NCBI RefSeq assembly: GCF_021021475.1
Contig: NZ_JAINWL010000001.1
Coordinates: forward strand, 372,001-436,000
Reading direction: 5' to 3'
DNA: 64,000 nt
Source: Citromicrobium bathyomarinum
GTDB lineage: Bacteria > Pseudomonadota > Alphaproteobacteria > Sphingomonadales > Sphingomonadaceae
Part shown: positions 48,638 through 58,339 of the stretch, piece after piece
How the letters are laid out: each line of letters begins with the position of its first letter
Position numbering within the stretch: the first letter of the stretch is position 1
Program-made: the position numbers and the translations under genes
The notes under the pieces: model-generated
What the model saw: only the letters and a program-made list of their open reading frames with translations
Databases searched by the model: none
What the model was told of the DNA's origin: nothing

Positions 48638-49507
48638 TCAGCAGACTTCTGCGGTGTTCTCCGGAATCGGGCCCGGCGGCACGCGCGCATCGCTCATCCA
48701 GAAAGGATCGGCCGCCAGCCGGTGCCGGTCGCCATAGGCGGCGCGCAAGGCGGCGGCTAGCTGCGGATCATAGGCTTCCAGATCCCGATGCCCCAGAATC
48801 CGGCGCCCGTCGAACACCTGCAGGCGGTTCGAATCGAACCAGAATTGCGTCCCTTCGGCCCAATATTCCTGGACCGTGGTCATGTTGTATTCCTCGAACC
48901 ACAGCTTGTTGGCCTGCGCATTGGCATACGCCGCCTCGACCTCGGCGTAGAGATCGGGGTCCGCGCCCTGGATGGCGAACAGGATGTTGTGCGCGAATTC
49001 GTGGACCAGGATCGTCTCGCCGTAATAGCGGCTGGTCGGCAGGCCGAGGACATCCTCTTCGGAACCGACCGTATGCTGCCCGCCGATCCCGCGCGCGCGC
49101 GCATCCCAGTAGGCGCGGTCGGTCAACCGCCCGATCCGCTCGTCATAATGCTTCTTCTCGCACCGGGTCAGGCGCGGATCGTCGGGGGCCGGCTTTTTCC
49201 AGTGCGCGTTCTCGGGAAGGTCGAGCAGCGCCTCTGTCTCGGCGATGATCGCGACGCGATAGCCTTCCCCGCGCAACCAGTCCGCGAGATCGGGCCGGAA
49301 GGCGAGCATATCCTCGATCATCGCCTCCGCCGCGACCATCGCATCTTCGGACACGACGCTTGAGGAGACCACGGGGATACCATCCGCATCGCGGTACTGC
49401 GTGTAGAAGTCGGGAATGCCCAGCGCGGGTGGCGGGGGTGAGGCGGCGACGCTCGCGCAGGCGGTCAAGGCCGCCACGCTGGCGATTGCAAGAAAGCGGG
49501 AGCTCAT
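48638..49507 (-). CDS. Putative HExxH metallopeptidase-like lipoprotein
   Basis: Exported lipoprotein (lipobox LTAC near residue 17), 289 residues, not assigned to a named family. It carries ETILVHEFAHNILF, an HExxH motif, and about 45 residues later EYWAEGTQFWFD, whose Glu could be a third zinc ligand as in gluzincins. Other conserved-looking elements are GIPDFYTQYRDADGIPV and AYWDARARGIGG. Likely a secreted zinc hydrolase acting in the envelope; substrate unknown. It stands alone between the blaI unit and the sdhA terminator. Confidence 0.75.
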   Translation of the reverse strand: MSSRFLAIASVAALTACASVAASPPPPALGIPDFYTQYRDADGIPVVSSSVVSEDAMVAAEAMIEDMLAFRPDLADWLRGEGYRVAIIAETEALLDLPENAHWKKPAPDDPRLTRCEKKHYDERIGRLTDRAYWDARARGIGGQHTVGSEEDVLGLPTSRYYGETILVHEFAHNILFAIQGADPDLYAEVEAAYANAQANKLWFEEYNMTTVQEYWAEGTQFWFDSNRLQVFDGRRILGHRDLEAYDPQLAAALRAAYGDRHRLAADPFWMSDARVPPGPIPENTAEVC

Positions 49508-49525
49508 GCTGCCAAGCTACATCCG

Positions 49526-49558
49526 CAAAAATGAACGGCGGGCGAAACCGCCCGCCGT
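49526..49558 (-). terminator. Rho-independent terminator after sdhA
   Basis: A ten-base-pair stem (ACGGCGGGCG 49535-49544 with CGCCCGCCGT 49549-49558) and a tetraloop, followed on the - strand by a T-rich stretch (TCATTTTTG). It lies five bases past the sdhA stop and closes the sdhCDA unit. Confidence 0.88.
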
Positions 49559-49563
49559 CTCAA

Positions 49564-51420
49564 TTAGTACACCCGCTTCTTCGGCTTGATGTACTCGATA
49601 TCGTCGGTCAGCGTGTATTCGTGGACCGGGCGATAATCGATCTTCATATCGCCCTTGCCCGAACCCTTGGCACCGCCGCCCCAGCCGTCGAACCACGTGA
49701 CCGTGTGCTTCATCCACTCGGCGTCGTTGCGATCGGGGAAGTCCTCGTGCGCGTGGGCGCCGCGGCTTTCCTTGCGGTTGTCGGCGCTGGTCATGGTGAC
49801 GCTGGCCTGTGCCATCAGGTTGTCGAGCTCCAGCGTCTCGATCAGGTCGCTGTTCCAGATCAGCGAGCGGTCGGACACGTGGATGTCCTGCATCGAAGCG
49901 TTGACCTCGGCGAGGTGCTTCTTGCCCGCCGCGAGCGTTTCGGTGTCGCGGAACACGGCAGCATGCTTCTGCATGGTCTTCTGCATGTCTTCGCGAATCC
50001 GCGCGGTCGGCAGGCTACCCTTGGCATTGCGGAAATGGTCGAGCCGGGTCAGCGCCAGCTCGGCACTGTCGGCGGGAAGCGCATCATGGCTCGCGCCCGG
50101 CTTCATCGTTTCGGCCAGACGGTGGCCGATCGCGCGGCCGAACACCACGAGGTCGATCAGCGAGTTCGAGCCAAGGCGGTTTGCGCCATGGACCGAGACG
50201 CAGCCCGCCTCGCCCGCGGCATAGAGCCCGGGCACGACATGGTCGGGATTGCCGTCCGGCCCCAGCGTCACGACTTCGCCGTGATAGTTCGTCGGAATGC
50301 CGCCCATGTTGTAGTGGACGGTCGGCGTCACGGGGAGCGGTTCGCGCGTCAGGTCGACGCCGGCGAAGATCTTGCCGCTTTCGGTGATGCCCGGCAGGCG
50401 CTCTGCCAGCACCTTGGGATCGATGTGATCGAGGTGCAGGTAGATGTGGTCGCCATCCTTGCCCACGCCCCGGCCTTCACGCATTTCCAGCGCCATCGAG
50501 CGCGAGACGACGTCGCGCGACGCCAGATCCTTGGCCGAGGGAGCATAGCGTTCCATGAAACGCTCGCCTTCGGAGTTGGTCAGGTAACCGCCCTCGCCGC
50601 GTGCGCCTTCGGTGATCAGCACGCCCGCGCCGTAGATGCCGGTCGGGTGGAACTGAACGAATTCCATGTCCTGCAGCGGCAGGCCTGCGCGCAGCACCAT
50701 ACCGCCACCGTCGCCGGTGCAGGTATGGGCGCTCGTCGCGGTGTAGTAGCAGCGGCCATAACCGCCGGTTGCCAGCACCACGGCATGCGCGCGGAAACGG
50801 TGAATCGTGCCGTCATCGAGGCACATCGCGATCACGCCGACGCAGCGACGGTTGGCACCCTCGCCCGTCATGATCAGGTCGATCGCGAAATATTCGATAA
50901 AGAAGTCCGCGTCGTACTTCAGGCTCTGCTGGTAGAGCGCGTGGAGCATCGCGTGCCCGGTACGGTCCGCCGCGGCGCAGGTGCGCTGCACGGGCGGGCC
51001 TTCGCCCATGTTCTGCATGTGGCCGCCGAACGGGCGCTGGTAGATCGTGCCATCCTTGTTGCGGCTGAAGGGCACGCCTGCGTGCTCCAGCTCGTACACC
51101 GCCTGCGGGGCTTCACGCGCGAGATATTCGATCGCGTCCTGGTCGCCCAGCCAGTCAGACCCCTTCACGGTGTCGTACATGTGCCAGGTCCAGTGGTCGG
51201 GCGTGTTGTTGCCCAGCGACGCGGCGATGCCGCCCTGCGCGGCCACTGTGTGCGAACGCGTGGGGAAGACCTTGGAGATGTTGGCGGTCTTGAAGCCGGC
51301 CTCTGCGGCGCCCATCGTGGCGCGCAGGCCCGAACCGCCCGCGCCGACGACGACCACGTCGAAATCATGGTCGATGATCGGATAGGCGCGTCCGTTGATT
51401 TCGAAAGTATCGGCAGCCAT
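49564..51420 (-). CDS. sdhA: Succinate dehydrogenase flavoprotein subunit
   Basis: Catalytic subunit of complex II, oxidising succinate to fumarate with covalently bound FAD. 618 residues. FAD motif [19 protein letters not shown]; the flavin-linked His in [12 protein letters not shown]; substrate region with [11 protein letters not shown] and [12 protein letters not shown]; catalytic Arg in [18 protein letters not shown]. Its ATG overlaps the sdhD stop by one base. A terminator follows directly and no sdhB is found downstream, unlike the usual sdhCDAB order. Confidence 0.97.
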   Translation of the reverse strand: MAADTFEINGRAYPIIDHDFDVVVVGAGGSGLRATMGAAEAGFKTANISKVFPTRSHTVAAQGGIAASLGNNTPDHWTWHMYDTVKGSDWLGDQDAIEYLAREAPQAVYELEHAGVPFSRNKDGTIYQRPFGGHMQNMGEGPPVQRTCAAADRTGHAMLHALYQQSLKYDADFFIEYFAIDLIMTGEGANRRCVGVIAMCLDDGTIHRFRAHAVVLATGGYGRCYYTATSAHTCTGDGGGMVLRAGLPLQDMEFVQFHPTGIYGAGVLITEGARGEGGYLTNSEGERFMERYAPSAKDLASRDVVSRSMALEMREGRGVGKDGDHIYLHLDHIDPKVLAERLPGITESGKIFAGVDLTREPLPVTPTVHYNMGGIPTNYHGEVVTLGPDGNPDHVVPGLYAAGEAGCVSVHGANRLGSNSLIDLVVFGRAIGHRLAETMKPGASHDALPADSAELALTRLDHFRNAKGSLPTARIREDMQKTMQKHAAVFRDTETLAAGKKHLAEVNASMQDIHVSDRSLIWNSDLIETLELDNLMAQASVTMTSADNRKESRGAHAHEDFPDRNDAEWMKHTVTWFDGWGGGAKGSGKGDMKIDYRPVHEYTLTDDIEYIKPKKRVY

Positions 51421-51806
51421 CAGGCGGCTCCTGCAAATGCGATGCTGGCGATGCAGAAGATGCCGAACACGGCCCCTGCCACCGCCACGAGATTGAGAAG
51501 GGCGATCAGCGCGAAGCGGCTGCCGCCCTGGTGGATATAGTCCTCGATCAGAACCTGCAGGCCCAGCCGCGCGTGCCAGAACGTGCTGACGATCAGCAGG
51601 ATCAGCGCCGCCGCCGCGATCGGTGAGGAGAGCCAGCCGGTGACCGTGCCGTAGTCATAGGCGGGCAGCAGCAGGAAGCTGACCAGCAGGAACAGCACCA
51701 GCACCAGATTGCCGATCGCGGTGAACCGCTGGAGCAGCCAGTGATGCGCGCCCTCGTGGGCCGAGCCGAGGCCGCGCACGCGGCCGATGGAGGTTCCGTT
51801 ACCCAT
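51420..51806 (-). CDS. sdhD: Succinate dehydrogenase membrane anchor subunit
   Basis: Small integral-membrane subunit of complex II, 128 residues, three transmembrane helices. Pattern: [36 protein letters not shown] (heme/quinone side) and a C-terminal helix ending SIAFAGAA. It lies 10 bases after sdhC and overlaps the sdhA start. Confidence 0.94.
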   Translation of the reverse strand: MGNGTSIGRVRGLGSAHEGAHHWLLQRFTAIGNLVLVLFLLVSFLLLPAYDYGTVTGWLSSPIAAAALILLIVSTFWHARLGLQVLIEDYIHQGGSRFALIALLNLVAVAGAVFGIFCIASIAFAGAA

Positions 51807-51816
51807 GGGAAATGCC

Positions 51817-52197
51817 TTACTTGAGGAGGATGATCGCCCAGAAGGCGATGGTCAGAAGGACGCCGAGGATCGGGGCCAGCGTCGACCAGGTCTTGTTGAT
51901 CGTCAGCTCGTACCCCGCGCCGATATCGAGCACGAAGTGGCGCAGACCGCTCATCATGTGGCTGAAGAAGGCCCAGGTCAGGCCGACCAGCACGATATAG
52001 CCGGGGATCGAGGTCGCAACGGCGGAGAAGGTGGCATACGCCTCCGGCCCGCTTGCCATCGCGCCAAGCCACCAGAGCAGCACGGCGAGGCCGACCAGCG
52101 CCATTCCGTCACCGGTGACACGGTGCAGGATCGAGGTGAACATGTGCGGGCCCCACTTCCAGATCTGGAGATGGGGAGAGAGTGGTCTGTTCGACAT
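51817..52197 (-). CDS. sdhC: Succinate dehydrogenase cytochrome b556 subunit
   Basis: Heme-bearing membrane subunit of complex II, 126 residues, three transmembrane helices. Family motifs: RPLSPHLQIWKWG, TSILHRVTGDGMALVG and the heme-ligand region FSHMMSGLRHFVLDIG. Start ATG 52197 is where similarity begins. First gene of sdhCDA; divergent from the SDR gene, with the promoter presumably in 52198-52367. Confidence 0.95.
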   Translation of the reverse strand: MSNRPLSPHLQIWKWGPHMFTSILHRVTGDGMALVGLAVLLWWLGAMASGPEAYATFSAVATSIPGYIVLVGLTWAFFSHMMSGLRHFVLDIGAGYELTINKTWSTLAPILGVLLTIAFWAIILLK

Positions 52198-52367
52198 GGT
52201 GGCTTGCGGGTCCAATCTGGCCGGTGCGGTAGGTCTTGCGCCTCCACTTAGCGGATGCGCGGTCAGGTTCAAGCGAGTCAAAAGCATGGGTGCAAAAGCA
52301 CGGACCATGGGGTGAGCGCAAGCGCGGGGCTTGGTCGCGCGCATCAATCGGCCTAACAGGTGGCTCC

Positions 52368-53078
52368 ATGACAGGCATTCTCGTCACAGGATCGAGCCGC
52401 GGGATCGGCGCCGCCATTCGCGAACAGCTGGAGGCGCGCTGCGTGCGCGTGGTCGGCCACTCGACACGCGGGATCGAGGAAGGCGAGATTGCTGCCGACT
52501 TTACAGAGCCTTCCGCACCGTCGACGCTGTGGGAAGAGGCGCTGCGGCAGACCGACGGCGCAATCGACGTGCTGATCAACAATGCCGGGCTGTTCGACGG
52601 AGTCCCGCTCGACACCTCGGACATCGAATGGCTCGATGCGTGGGAGGAAACGCTGCGGATCAACCTGACCGCCGCCGCCCAGCTCAGCCGTTTCGCCGTG
52701 CGCCACTGGCAGGAACGCGGCTGCGAAGGGCGGATCGTCCATGTCGCCAGCCGCGCCGGGCATCGCGGCGATTCGCCCGCGCACTGGCACTATGCGGCGG
52801 CCAAGGGCGGGATGCTGGCGCTGCACAAGACCATCGCGCGCGCTTATGCGAGCGAAGGCATCTACAGCTTTGCGGTCACGCCGGGCTTTACCGATACCTT
52901 GATGGCGGGGGACTATCTTGAGAGCCGGGGCGGGCCGGGCCTACTCGCCGATATTCCGCTGGGCCGCGTGGCCGAGCCGGAGGAAATCGCCAGCATCGCC
53001 ACTTGGTGCGCGCTCGAAGCGCCGCCTTCGATGACGGGCGCGACGATCGACGCCAACGGAGCCAGCTATGTCCGCTAG
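52368..53078 (+). CDS. Short-chain dehydrogenase/reductase
   Basis: NAD(P)-dependent SDR of 236 residues. Cofactor loop TGSSRGIGAAIREQL, NNAG motif, catalytic Ser in HVASRAGHRG and the Tyr-Lys pair in HYAAAKGGML. Slightly shorter than typical because of a compact N-terminus. Substrate unknown. First gene of a chain of five + genes with overlapping ends; its last 11 bases overlap the metallo-beta-lactamase start. Confidence 0.92.
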   Translation: MTGILVTGSSRGIGAAIREQLEARCVRVVGHSTRGIEEGEIAADFTEPSAPSTLWEEALRQTDGAIDVLINNAGLFDGVPLDTSDIEWLDAWEETLRINLTAAAQLSRFAVRHWQERGCEGRIVHVASRAGHRGDSPAHWHYAAAKGGMLALHKTIARAYASEGIYSFAVTPGFTDTLMAGDYLESRGGPGLLADIPLGRVAEPEEIASIATWCALEAPPSMTGATIDANGASYVR

Positions 53079-54015
53079 GCTTGCCGTGCTGGCAGCGCTG
53101 GCACTTGTCGCTGGCGGCTGCGCGCCCGCGCCCGAGTCGCCCGCCACCGCCGATCCTGTGGCGCACGACGTCGTCTCGTCACCGGACATGGCCACCAGCT
53201 TCCCGCAGTCCGCGTTTCTCGAAAAATGCGAAGACTGGGACGAGTGGGACACACCCGCCCCGCCCTTCGAGCTGCTTGGCGACACCTGGTACGTCGGCAC
53301 CTGCGGCATTTCCGCGCTGCTCGTGATCGGCGATGGCGAGCACATCCTGATCGACAGCGGCGTGGAGGATGCGGCACCGCTGATCCTCGCCAATATCCGC
53401 GCGCTCGGCATCGACCCGCGCGATGTGGGCTATCTGCTGATGAGCCACGAGCATTTCGACCATGTGGGCGCGCACGCAGCCCTCGTCGAAGCGACCAGCG
53501 CAGAGGTGATCGCCTCGCCCATAGCGGCTCAGGTTCTGTCCAGCGGCGAGGCAAGCGCGGACGATCCGCAGGTCGACATCCACCCTGCGATGACGCCGGT
53601 GAAGGTCGACCGGATCGTGAGCGATGGCGAGGTGCTGACGCTGGGCGGCAAGGAATTCACCGCGCATGTCACCCCCGGCCACACGCCGGGCGCGATGAGC
53701 TGGACGTGGAATGCCTGCTCGCTCCCGTGGCAACCGCCGGTGTGCCGCCGCGTCGCCTATGTCGACAGCCTCTCGCCCGTCTCGGCGGACGATTACCGCT
53801 TCAGCGATCACCCGGCAGTCGTGGCCGATTTCCGGCGCAGCATCGCCAGGGTCGCCAAGCTTCCGTGCGACCTGCTCGCAACGCCGCATCCCTCGGCAAG
53901 CGGAATGCTCGACCGGATGGCAGATGGCGGATTGCTCGATGGGGCCGCTTGCGCAGAATACGCGAGGGCGATCGAGAAACGGCTGAACGAGCGGCTGGCG
54001 AAAGAAGGCGAATGA
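53068..54015 (+). CDS. Subclass B3 metallo-beta-lactamase, lipoprotein
   Basis: Zinc beta-lactamase of 315 residues with a lipobox-type signal (GGC at residues 16-18). Metal ligands of the B3 pattern: HEHFDH (His 127, His 129, Asp 131, His 132), His 205 in TPGHTPGAMSWTW and His 274 in TPHPSASG. The SWTW and TPHPSASGM contexts are characteristic of B3 enzymes rather than generic MBL-fold hydrolases. Chromosomal B3 enzymes are known from Erythrobacter. Lipid anchoring would keep it at the membrane. It overlaps both neighbours (11 and 4 bases), so it is embedded in a stable operon, not on a mobile element. Confidence 0.9.
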   Translation: MSARLAVLAALALVAGGCAPAPESPATADPVAHDVVSSPDMATSFPQSAFLEKCEDWDEWDTPAPPFELLGDTWYVGTCGISALLVIGDGEHILIDSGVEDAAPLILANIRALGIDPRDVGYLLMSHEHFDHVGAHAALVEATSAEVIASPIAAQVLSSGEASADDPQVDIHPAMTPVKVDRIVSDGEVLTLGGKEFTAHVTPGHTPGAMSWTWNACSLPWQPPVCRRVAYVDSLSPVSADDYRFSDHPAVVADFRRSIARVAKLPCDLLATPHPSASGMLDRMADGGLLDGAACAEYARAIEKRLNERLAKEGE

Positions 54016-54629
54016 GTGACCTAGCAGGTCCGGGTTCCGATCTGCCCTTCTCCTGCCGCTGCGGCGCGGTGAAAGGGGTGATCGAGAGAGCGGGCCCGCG
54101 CGAAGGCGATTTCGTCGTCTGTCACTGCACCGATTGCCAGACCTTCGCCAATCGCTTCGATGCGGGCGACAGGGTGATGGGCGATCAGGACGCAGGCACA
54201 CCGCTCTACCAGAGCCGCTGCGCACGGATGCGGATAGAGAGTGGGCGCGACCGGCTGCGATGCATCCACCTGACCGAAGAGGCGACCCTGCGCTGGTACG
54301 CAGGCTGTTGCGACACGCCGCTGTTCAACTCGTACAAGAACGGCAAAATTCCCTATGTCACCACGCTTGTGGGCAATTGCGACGCCGGGGCACGAGCGCG
54401 GATGCTGGGGGAACCGATCGGGCACCTCTTTGTCGATGACGACCCGACATGTACGGAGCCGGTTCCCCGCCTTTCGATGAACACGCTGATGCGGCGATTC
54501 TTCGTCAGGATGGTCAAGGACATCGTCTCCGGAGACCGCCGCCGGAGCGCGCTGTTCGATCCCGAAACGCTGGAGCCGATCGTGGCCCCCGCTCGCGCGA
54601 AGAAAGAAGATATCGCCCATGTCGGCTGA
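54012..54629 (+). CDS. Cys-rich GFA-like (DUF6151) protein
   Basis: Protein of 205 residues with zinc-binding cysteine pairs typical of the glutathione-dependent formaldehyde-activating-like/DUF6151 group: FSCRCGAVKG, VCHCTDCQTFAN, and WYAGCCDTPLFN. The rest is a beta-rich fold with RRFFVRMVKDIVSGD near the end. Function unknown. It overlaps the metallo-beta-lactamase stop by ATGA and the prmA start by 11 bases. Confidence 0.82.
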   Translation: MSDLAGPGSDLPFSCRCGAVKGVIERAGPREGDFVVCHCTDCQTFANRFDAGDRVMGDQDAGTPLYQSRCARMRIESGRDRLRCIHLTEEATLRWYAGCCDTPLFNSYKNGKIPYVTTLVGNCDAGARARMLGEPIGHLFVDDDPTCTEPVPRLSMNTLMRRFFVRMVKDIVSGDRRRSALFDPETLEPIVAPARAKKEDIAHVG

Positions 54630-55560
54630 CATCACTGCCGAAGAAGCCGGAATCAGCTGGAAGCTGACCGCACTGGTCGACCGCAAGGCCGCCGAGGCCG
54701 CACTCGCGGCGAGTGTGGAGGACGCGTGGGACAGCGATCTGGTGATGAGCGCGCACGAGGTGGAGGCGGATCGCTACGATCCTATCAATGCCGGGTTGTG
54801 GCGGATAGAGGCGTGGTATCCGCGCAAGCCCGACGAGACGCTGCGCGCCACGCTCGACACGATGTTCGACGGCAACGCCCCGGACTTCACGCTGGAGAAG
54901 GTCGAGCCGGAGGACTGGGTCACGATAAGCCAGCAGGCGGTTGAGCCGGTCCGCGCCGGGCCGTTCCATATCCGCACCCCCGACCACGCGGCCGCGCCCG
55001 AGGGAATCGACCTGGTGATTCCCGCCAGCCGCGCCTTCGGCACCGGGCAGCACGAGACCACCGCGGGGTGCCTCGCGATGCTCGGCTGGCTGCGCGCGCG
55101 CGGCGTCCACCCGCGTGACATCGCCGATATCGGCACCGGCACCGGCCTGCTCGCGATCGGCGCGCTCAAGCTGTTCCCCACCGCCAATGTGATCGCCAGC
55201 GACATCGACCCGGTGTGCGACGAGATCGTGCGCGAGAATGCCCAAGGCAACGCGGTCCCGCTCGGCCAGCGGCCCGGCGCGCTGCATTACGTCACCGCGC
55301 CGGGCATGGACAATCCCGCGCTCAGGGCCCGCGCGCCGTACGATCTGCTGATCGCCAATATCCTCGCCGGCCCGCTGATCACGCTCGCGCCCGATTTCGC
55401 GCGCGCGGTGCAGCCGGGTGCCTATGTCGTTCTGGCCGGTCTGCTGACCACGCAGGAGGCGCGGGTGACGCGCGCATACCTGCAACAGGGGCTGCGCCGC
55501 GAACATCGCATCGTCGATGGCGACTGGTCGATCCTGTGCCTGCGGATGCCCGCCAGATGA
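54619..55560 (+). CDS. prmA: Ribosomal protein L11 methyltransferase
   Basis: Methylates ribosomal protein L11 using SAM. 313 residues: N-terminal substrate-recognition domain, linker, then the catalytic domain with AFGTGQHETTAGC, DIGTGTGLLAIGALKL and IANILAGPLI. Complete and of usual length. It overlaps genes on both sides (11 bases upstream, 4 bases downstream). Confidence 0.96.
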   Translation: MSADITAEEAGISWKLTALVDRKAAEAALAASVEDAWDSDLVMSAHEVEADRYDPINAGLWRIEAWYPRKPDETLRATLDTMFDGNAPDFTLEKVEPEDWVTISQQAVEPVRAGPFHIRTPDHAAAPEGIDLVIPASRAFGTGQHETTAGCLAMLGWLRARGVHPRDIADIGTGTGLLAIGALKLFPTANVIASDIDPVCDEIVRENAQGNAVPLGQRPGALHYVTAPGMDNPALRARAPYDLLIANILAGPLITLAPDFARAVQPGAYVVLAGLLTTQEARVTRAYLQQGLRREHRIVDGDWSILCLRMPAR

Positions 55561-56258
55561 GAGCGGTCAGGCTGCTCGGCTGGACGCTAGGCAGCCTGGT
55601 CGGCGCGACCGCGCTGCTGATCGCAGGCTTCTTCCTCGCTGCATGGGCGGGATCCTCGATCCCGCGCAATGCCGGGTGGAGCGAGACCGAGACCGGCATC
55701 CCGATCATGGTCGAAAGCAACGGCGTCCACACCGGGATCGTGATGCCGATAGCGACCCCGGTGAAGGACTGGCGCGAGACCATCCCGTTCGCCGCAGAGC
55801 CGTTGCCCGATGGCAGGCGCGCGACTCACATCTCGGTCGGCTGGGGCGACCGCGAAGTGTACCGCACGGTGGCAACTTGGGGCGATCTCAAGCCGGGCAC
55901 CGCACTGCGGATCGCGACCCGAGGTGGCCCGGCGGTGATGCGGGTGGCGCGCTATTATCGCCCCTCCGGCGGCCCGAACCATCGCTGGATTATCCTGCGC
56001 GAGGCGGAATATGCGCGGCTGGTGGCTGCGGTGGAAGCAGGCCTGCCGCCCATCGCGGACCCGAAGAATCGCGTCAGCCTGACAAGCTTCGATCCGCAGG
56101 CGCGCATCTACGACAGCACGGGCCACTACACGCCGTTCTACAGCTGCAATCAGTGGGTCGCCGACGCGCTGGCGGAGGCGGGAATCGAAATAGGCCTGTG
56201 GAGCCCGCTCGCCGGCGGCGTGATGAAGTGGATCCCGCAGGGCGCGGCGCAGCCCTGA
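55557..56258 (+). CDS. DUF2459 (TIGR02117) family membrane-anchored protein
   Basis: 233 residues with one N-terminal transmembrane segment (LVGATALLIAGFFLAAWAG), then a periplasmic domain of the DUF2459/TIGR02117 family: ESNGVHTGIVMP, SVGWGDREVYRTVATWGDL and a Cys-containing YSCNQWVADALAEAGI resembling the NlpC/P60-like Cys-peptidase layout. Function unknown. It is the last gene of the overlapping operon; its ATG overlaps the prmA stop. Confidence 0.88.
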   Translation: MRAVRLLGWTLGSLVGATALLIAGFFLAAWAGSSIPRNAGWSETETGIPIMVESNGVHTGIVMPIATPVKDWRETIPFAAEPLPDGRRATHISVGWGDREVYRTVATWGDLKPGTALRIATRGGPAVMRVARYYRPSGGPNHRWIILREAEYARLVAAVEAGLPPIADPKNRVSLTSFDPQARIYDSTGHYTPFYSCNQWVADALAEAGIEIGLWSPLAGGVMKWIPQGAAQP

Positions 56259-56312
56259 TGCGATCAAAAAGCAGATGACGCTGCGGCTTGCTTGCATCAG
56301 TGTAAGTAAGCC

Positions 56313-57134
56313 ATGATCGACCTGCCGACCGCTTTCGATGTCTTTGCCGATCGCATGATCCGCGTCGTCGTGTTCGACGTGCAGCGCTATCTCGTCGCGG
56401 CGGGCCTGTTCACGATCGCGCTGCTGGTGTTCCGCAGCTGGGCGACCCGCAAGCGTATCCAGACCCGCCGCGCGACGCGCAAGGATTACACGCGCGAGAT
56501 CGCGTCTTCGCTGCGCACGTCCTTCGTGTTCGCGCTGACCACCTTTCTGACGCTTGGCCTTCGTGAGATCGGGCTGGTGAAGATCAAGCTGGAAACCTTC
56601 ACCCTGCTCACCGTCGCGTGGCAGTTCGTGCTGATCGTCCTCGCGCATGATGCCTATTTCTACTGGATGCACCGCGCGCTGCATCACAAGCGGCTGTTCC
56701 GCGCGACGCACCTGCATCATCACAAGTCGCGCACGCCCACGCCGTGGACCGCCTACAGCTTTTCGAGCTGGGAGGCGGTGACCGAGGCGCTGTTCCTCCC
56801 GATCTTCATGCTGGCGACCAGCACGATGGGCTTCGCGATGACCGGTCTCGCCGTGTTCCTGTTCCTGTGGCACATGATTTTCCGCAACGTGATCGGCCAC
56901 CTGGGCGTGGAACTCTATCCGGCGGGCTGGGTCGATAACCGCTGGACCGGGTGGTGGAACACGACCACGCACCACGACCTCCACCACAGTTCTGGCAACA
57001 CCAATTTCGGCCTCTATTTCACCTGGTGGGACCGGTGGATGGGAACCGAGCATCCGCGCTATCGCGAGGAATTCCGGACGGTAACCGCCCGCACCCGCAG
57101 GGCGGCGCGCGAAGCCGGGGCCGCACCGGCCTAA
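56313..57134 (+). CDS. Sterol desaturase/fatty acid hydroxylase family protein
   Basis: Integral-membrane di-iron oxygenase of 273 residues with about four transmembrane helices. The three His boxes are visible: HDAYFYWMHRALHH, HLHHHKS and THHDLHHSSGN. Members add hydroxyls or double bonds to lipids, including carotenoids and ornithine lipids; the substrate here is unknown. Its TAA stop overlaps the stop of the convergent sigma factor gene by four bases. Confidence 0.93.
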   Translation: MIDLPTAFDVFADRMIRVVVFDVQRYLVAAGLFTIALLVFRSWATRKRIQTRRATRKDYTREIASSLRTSFVFALTTFLTLGLREIGLVKIKLETFTLLTVAWQFVLIVLAHDAYFYWMHRALHHKRLFRATHLHHHKSRTPTPWTAYSFSSWEAVTEALFLPIFMLATSTMGFAMTGLAVFLFLWHMIFRNVIGHLGVELYPAGWVDNRWTGWWNTTTHHDLHHSSGNTNFGLYFTWWDRWMGTEHPRYREEFRTVTARTRRAAREAGAAPA

Positions 57135-58336
57135 GATCCCAGCGCGTCGCGGCGTGCCGCCAGCAAGCGCGCTTCGGCCGGTTCGGGATCGAGCGCCAGC
57201 GCTGCGTCATACTCTGCCCGCGCCTCGCTCAATCTTCCCGTGCTCGCCAGCAGGTCCGCCCGCACCGCGTGGAACGGCAGGAACTGCGTCAGCCGTCCGG
57301 TCTCGATCGCATCAAGCGCCGCCAGCCCCTCTTCGGCCGAGGTCGCGCGCGCCAGTGCCAGCGCGCGGTTGACCGCGACCACCGGCGTCGGACGCATCAT
57401 CGCAAGCACATCGTATAGGCGGAGGATCGCAGCCCAATCGGTTCGCCCCGTCTCCCGCCGCAGGCAGTGGACCAGGTGAATCGCCGCCTGCACCTGAAGC
57501 GGACCCGGCTTGCCGATCGCGGTCGCCCGGTCGAGCGCAGCGCGCCCCACCTCGATCCGCGCAGGATTCCATTGCGCAACGTCCTGTCGGGACAGGGGGA
57601 CCATGGTGCCTTCGCGATCCACCCGCGCCGCCTCGCGAGAGCGCACGAGGCAGACCAGCGCCAGCAGCCCGTGCGCTTCCGCCTCCTGCGGCATCAGTTC
57701 GACCAGCAGCACCGCCAGCCGTTCGACTTCGGGTGCAAGCCCCTCGGTCTCGCCGGTACCCGCAGCATTGCGATAGGCGATGGCCAGCGCGGTCTTGAGC
57801 GTTTCCAGTACGGCACCGACCCGGAATTGCCATTCGCAGGACGGTGGCGTTTCGAAAGGGATGTTGGCCGCCTTGATCTTCGCCTTGGCGCGGGTCAGCC
57901 GCTGGTACATCGCGGGCTCTGCGACGAGAAAGGCGCGCGCGATCCGCGCCACCGATACACCGCAGATGACCCGCAGCGCCAGCGCGATCCGCGCCTCGCG
58001 GGCGAGCGCCGGGTGGCAGCAGGTGAACAGCAGCCGCAGCCGGTCGTCGGGGATCGGCTCGGGAAAGGCGATCACTTCGCCCACCGAGTCCGAGTCCGGC
58101 TGGTCCGCCAGCACACGCGCCTCTCGATCGGCCCTGCGTAGTGCATCGAGAGCGCGCCGCCGCGCGGCAACGTAGAGCCACGCGGCGGGGTCGCGGATCG
58201 GCGCAGCCTCGCGCAGTGCCGCCTCGCACGCGGCGGAGAACGCGTCCTCCGCCAGGTCAAGATCGCGGAACCGCGCGGCGAGCGCCGCGACGACCCTCGG
58301 CCGCGCAGCCGCGAGCAGGTCTGCCAGCGCGGCCAG
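57131..58336 (-). CDS. ECF42-type RNA polymerase sigma factor, unusual start
   Basis: Extracytoplasmic-function sigma factor with a C-terminal TPR-like extension, the ECF42 arrangement, about 401 residues. Region 2 is AARFRDLDLAEDAFSAACEAAL and DPAAWLYVAARRRALDAL; region 4 is VICGVSVARIARAFLVAEPAMYQRLTRAK; the extension runs to the C-terminus. The first canonical start is GTG 58114, which would delete region 2. The frame is open back to the YciI gene TAG. A CTG at 58336, preceded by CAGGA, restores the whole protein; TAG readthrough from YciI is the alternative. ECF42 genes are known to pair with YciI/DGPF-type genes, as here. Confidence 0.82.
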   Translation of the reverse strand: MAALADLLAAARPRVVAALAARFRDLDLAEDAFSAACEAALREAAPIRDPAAWLYVAARRRALDALRRADREARVLADQPDSDSVGEVIAFPEPIPDDRLRLLFTCCHPALAREARIALALRVICGVSVARIARAFLVAEPAMYQRLTRAKAKIKAANIPFETPPSCEWQFRVGAVLETLKTALAIAYRNAAGTGETEGLAPEVERLAVLLVELMPQEAEAHGLLALVCLVRSREAARVDREGTMVPLSRQDVAQWNPARIEVGRAALDRATAIGKPGPLQVQAAIHLVHCLRRETGRTDWAAILRLYDVLAMMRPTPVVAVNRALALARATSAEEGLAALDAIETGRLTQFLPFHAVRADLLASTGRLSEARAEYDAALALDPEPAEARLLAARRDALGS

Positions 58337-58339
58337 CGG

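Noticed and set aside
49360-51540. A 726-codon + strand frame opposite sdhA
   Set aside because: sdhA is unambiguous; the antisense frame is low-complexity His/Arg/Val and unrelated to known proteins.
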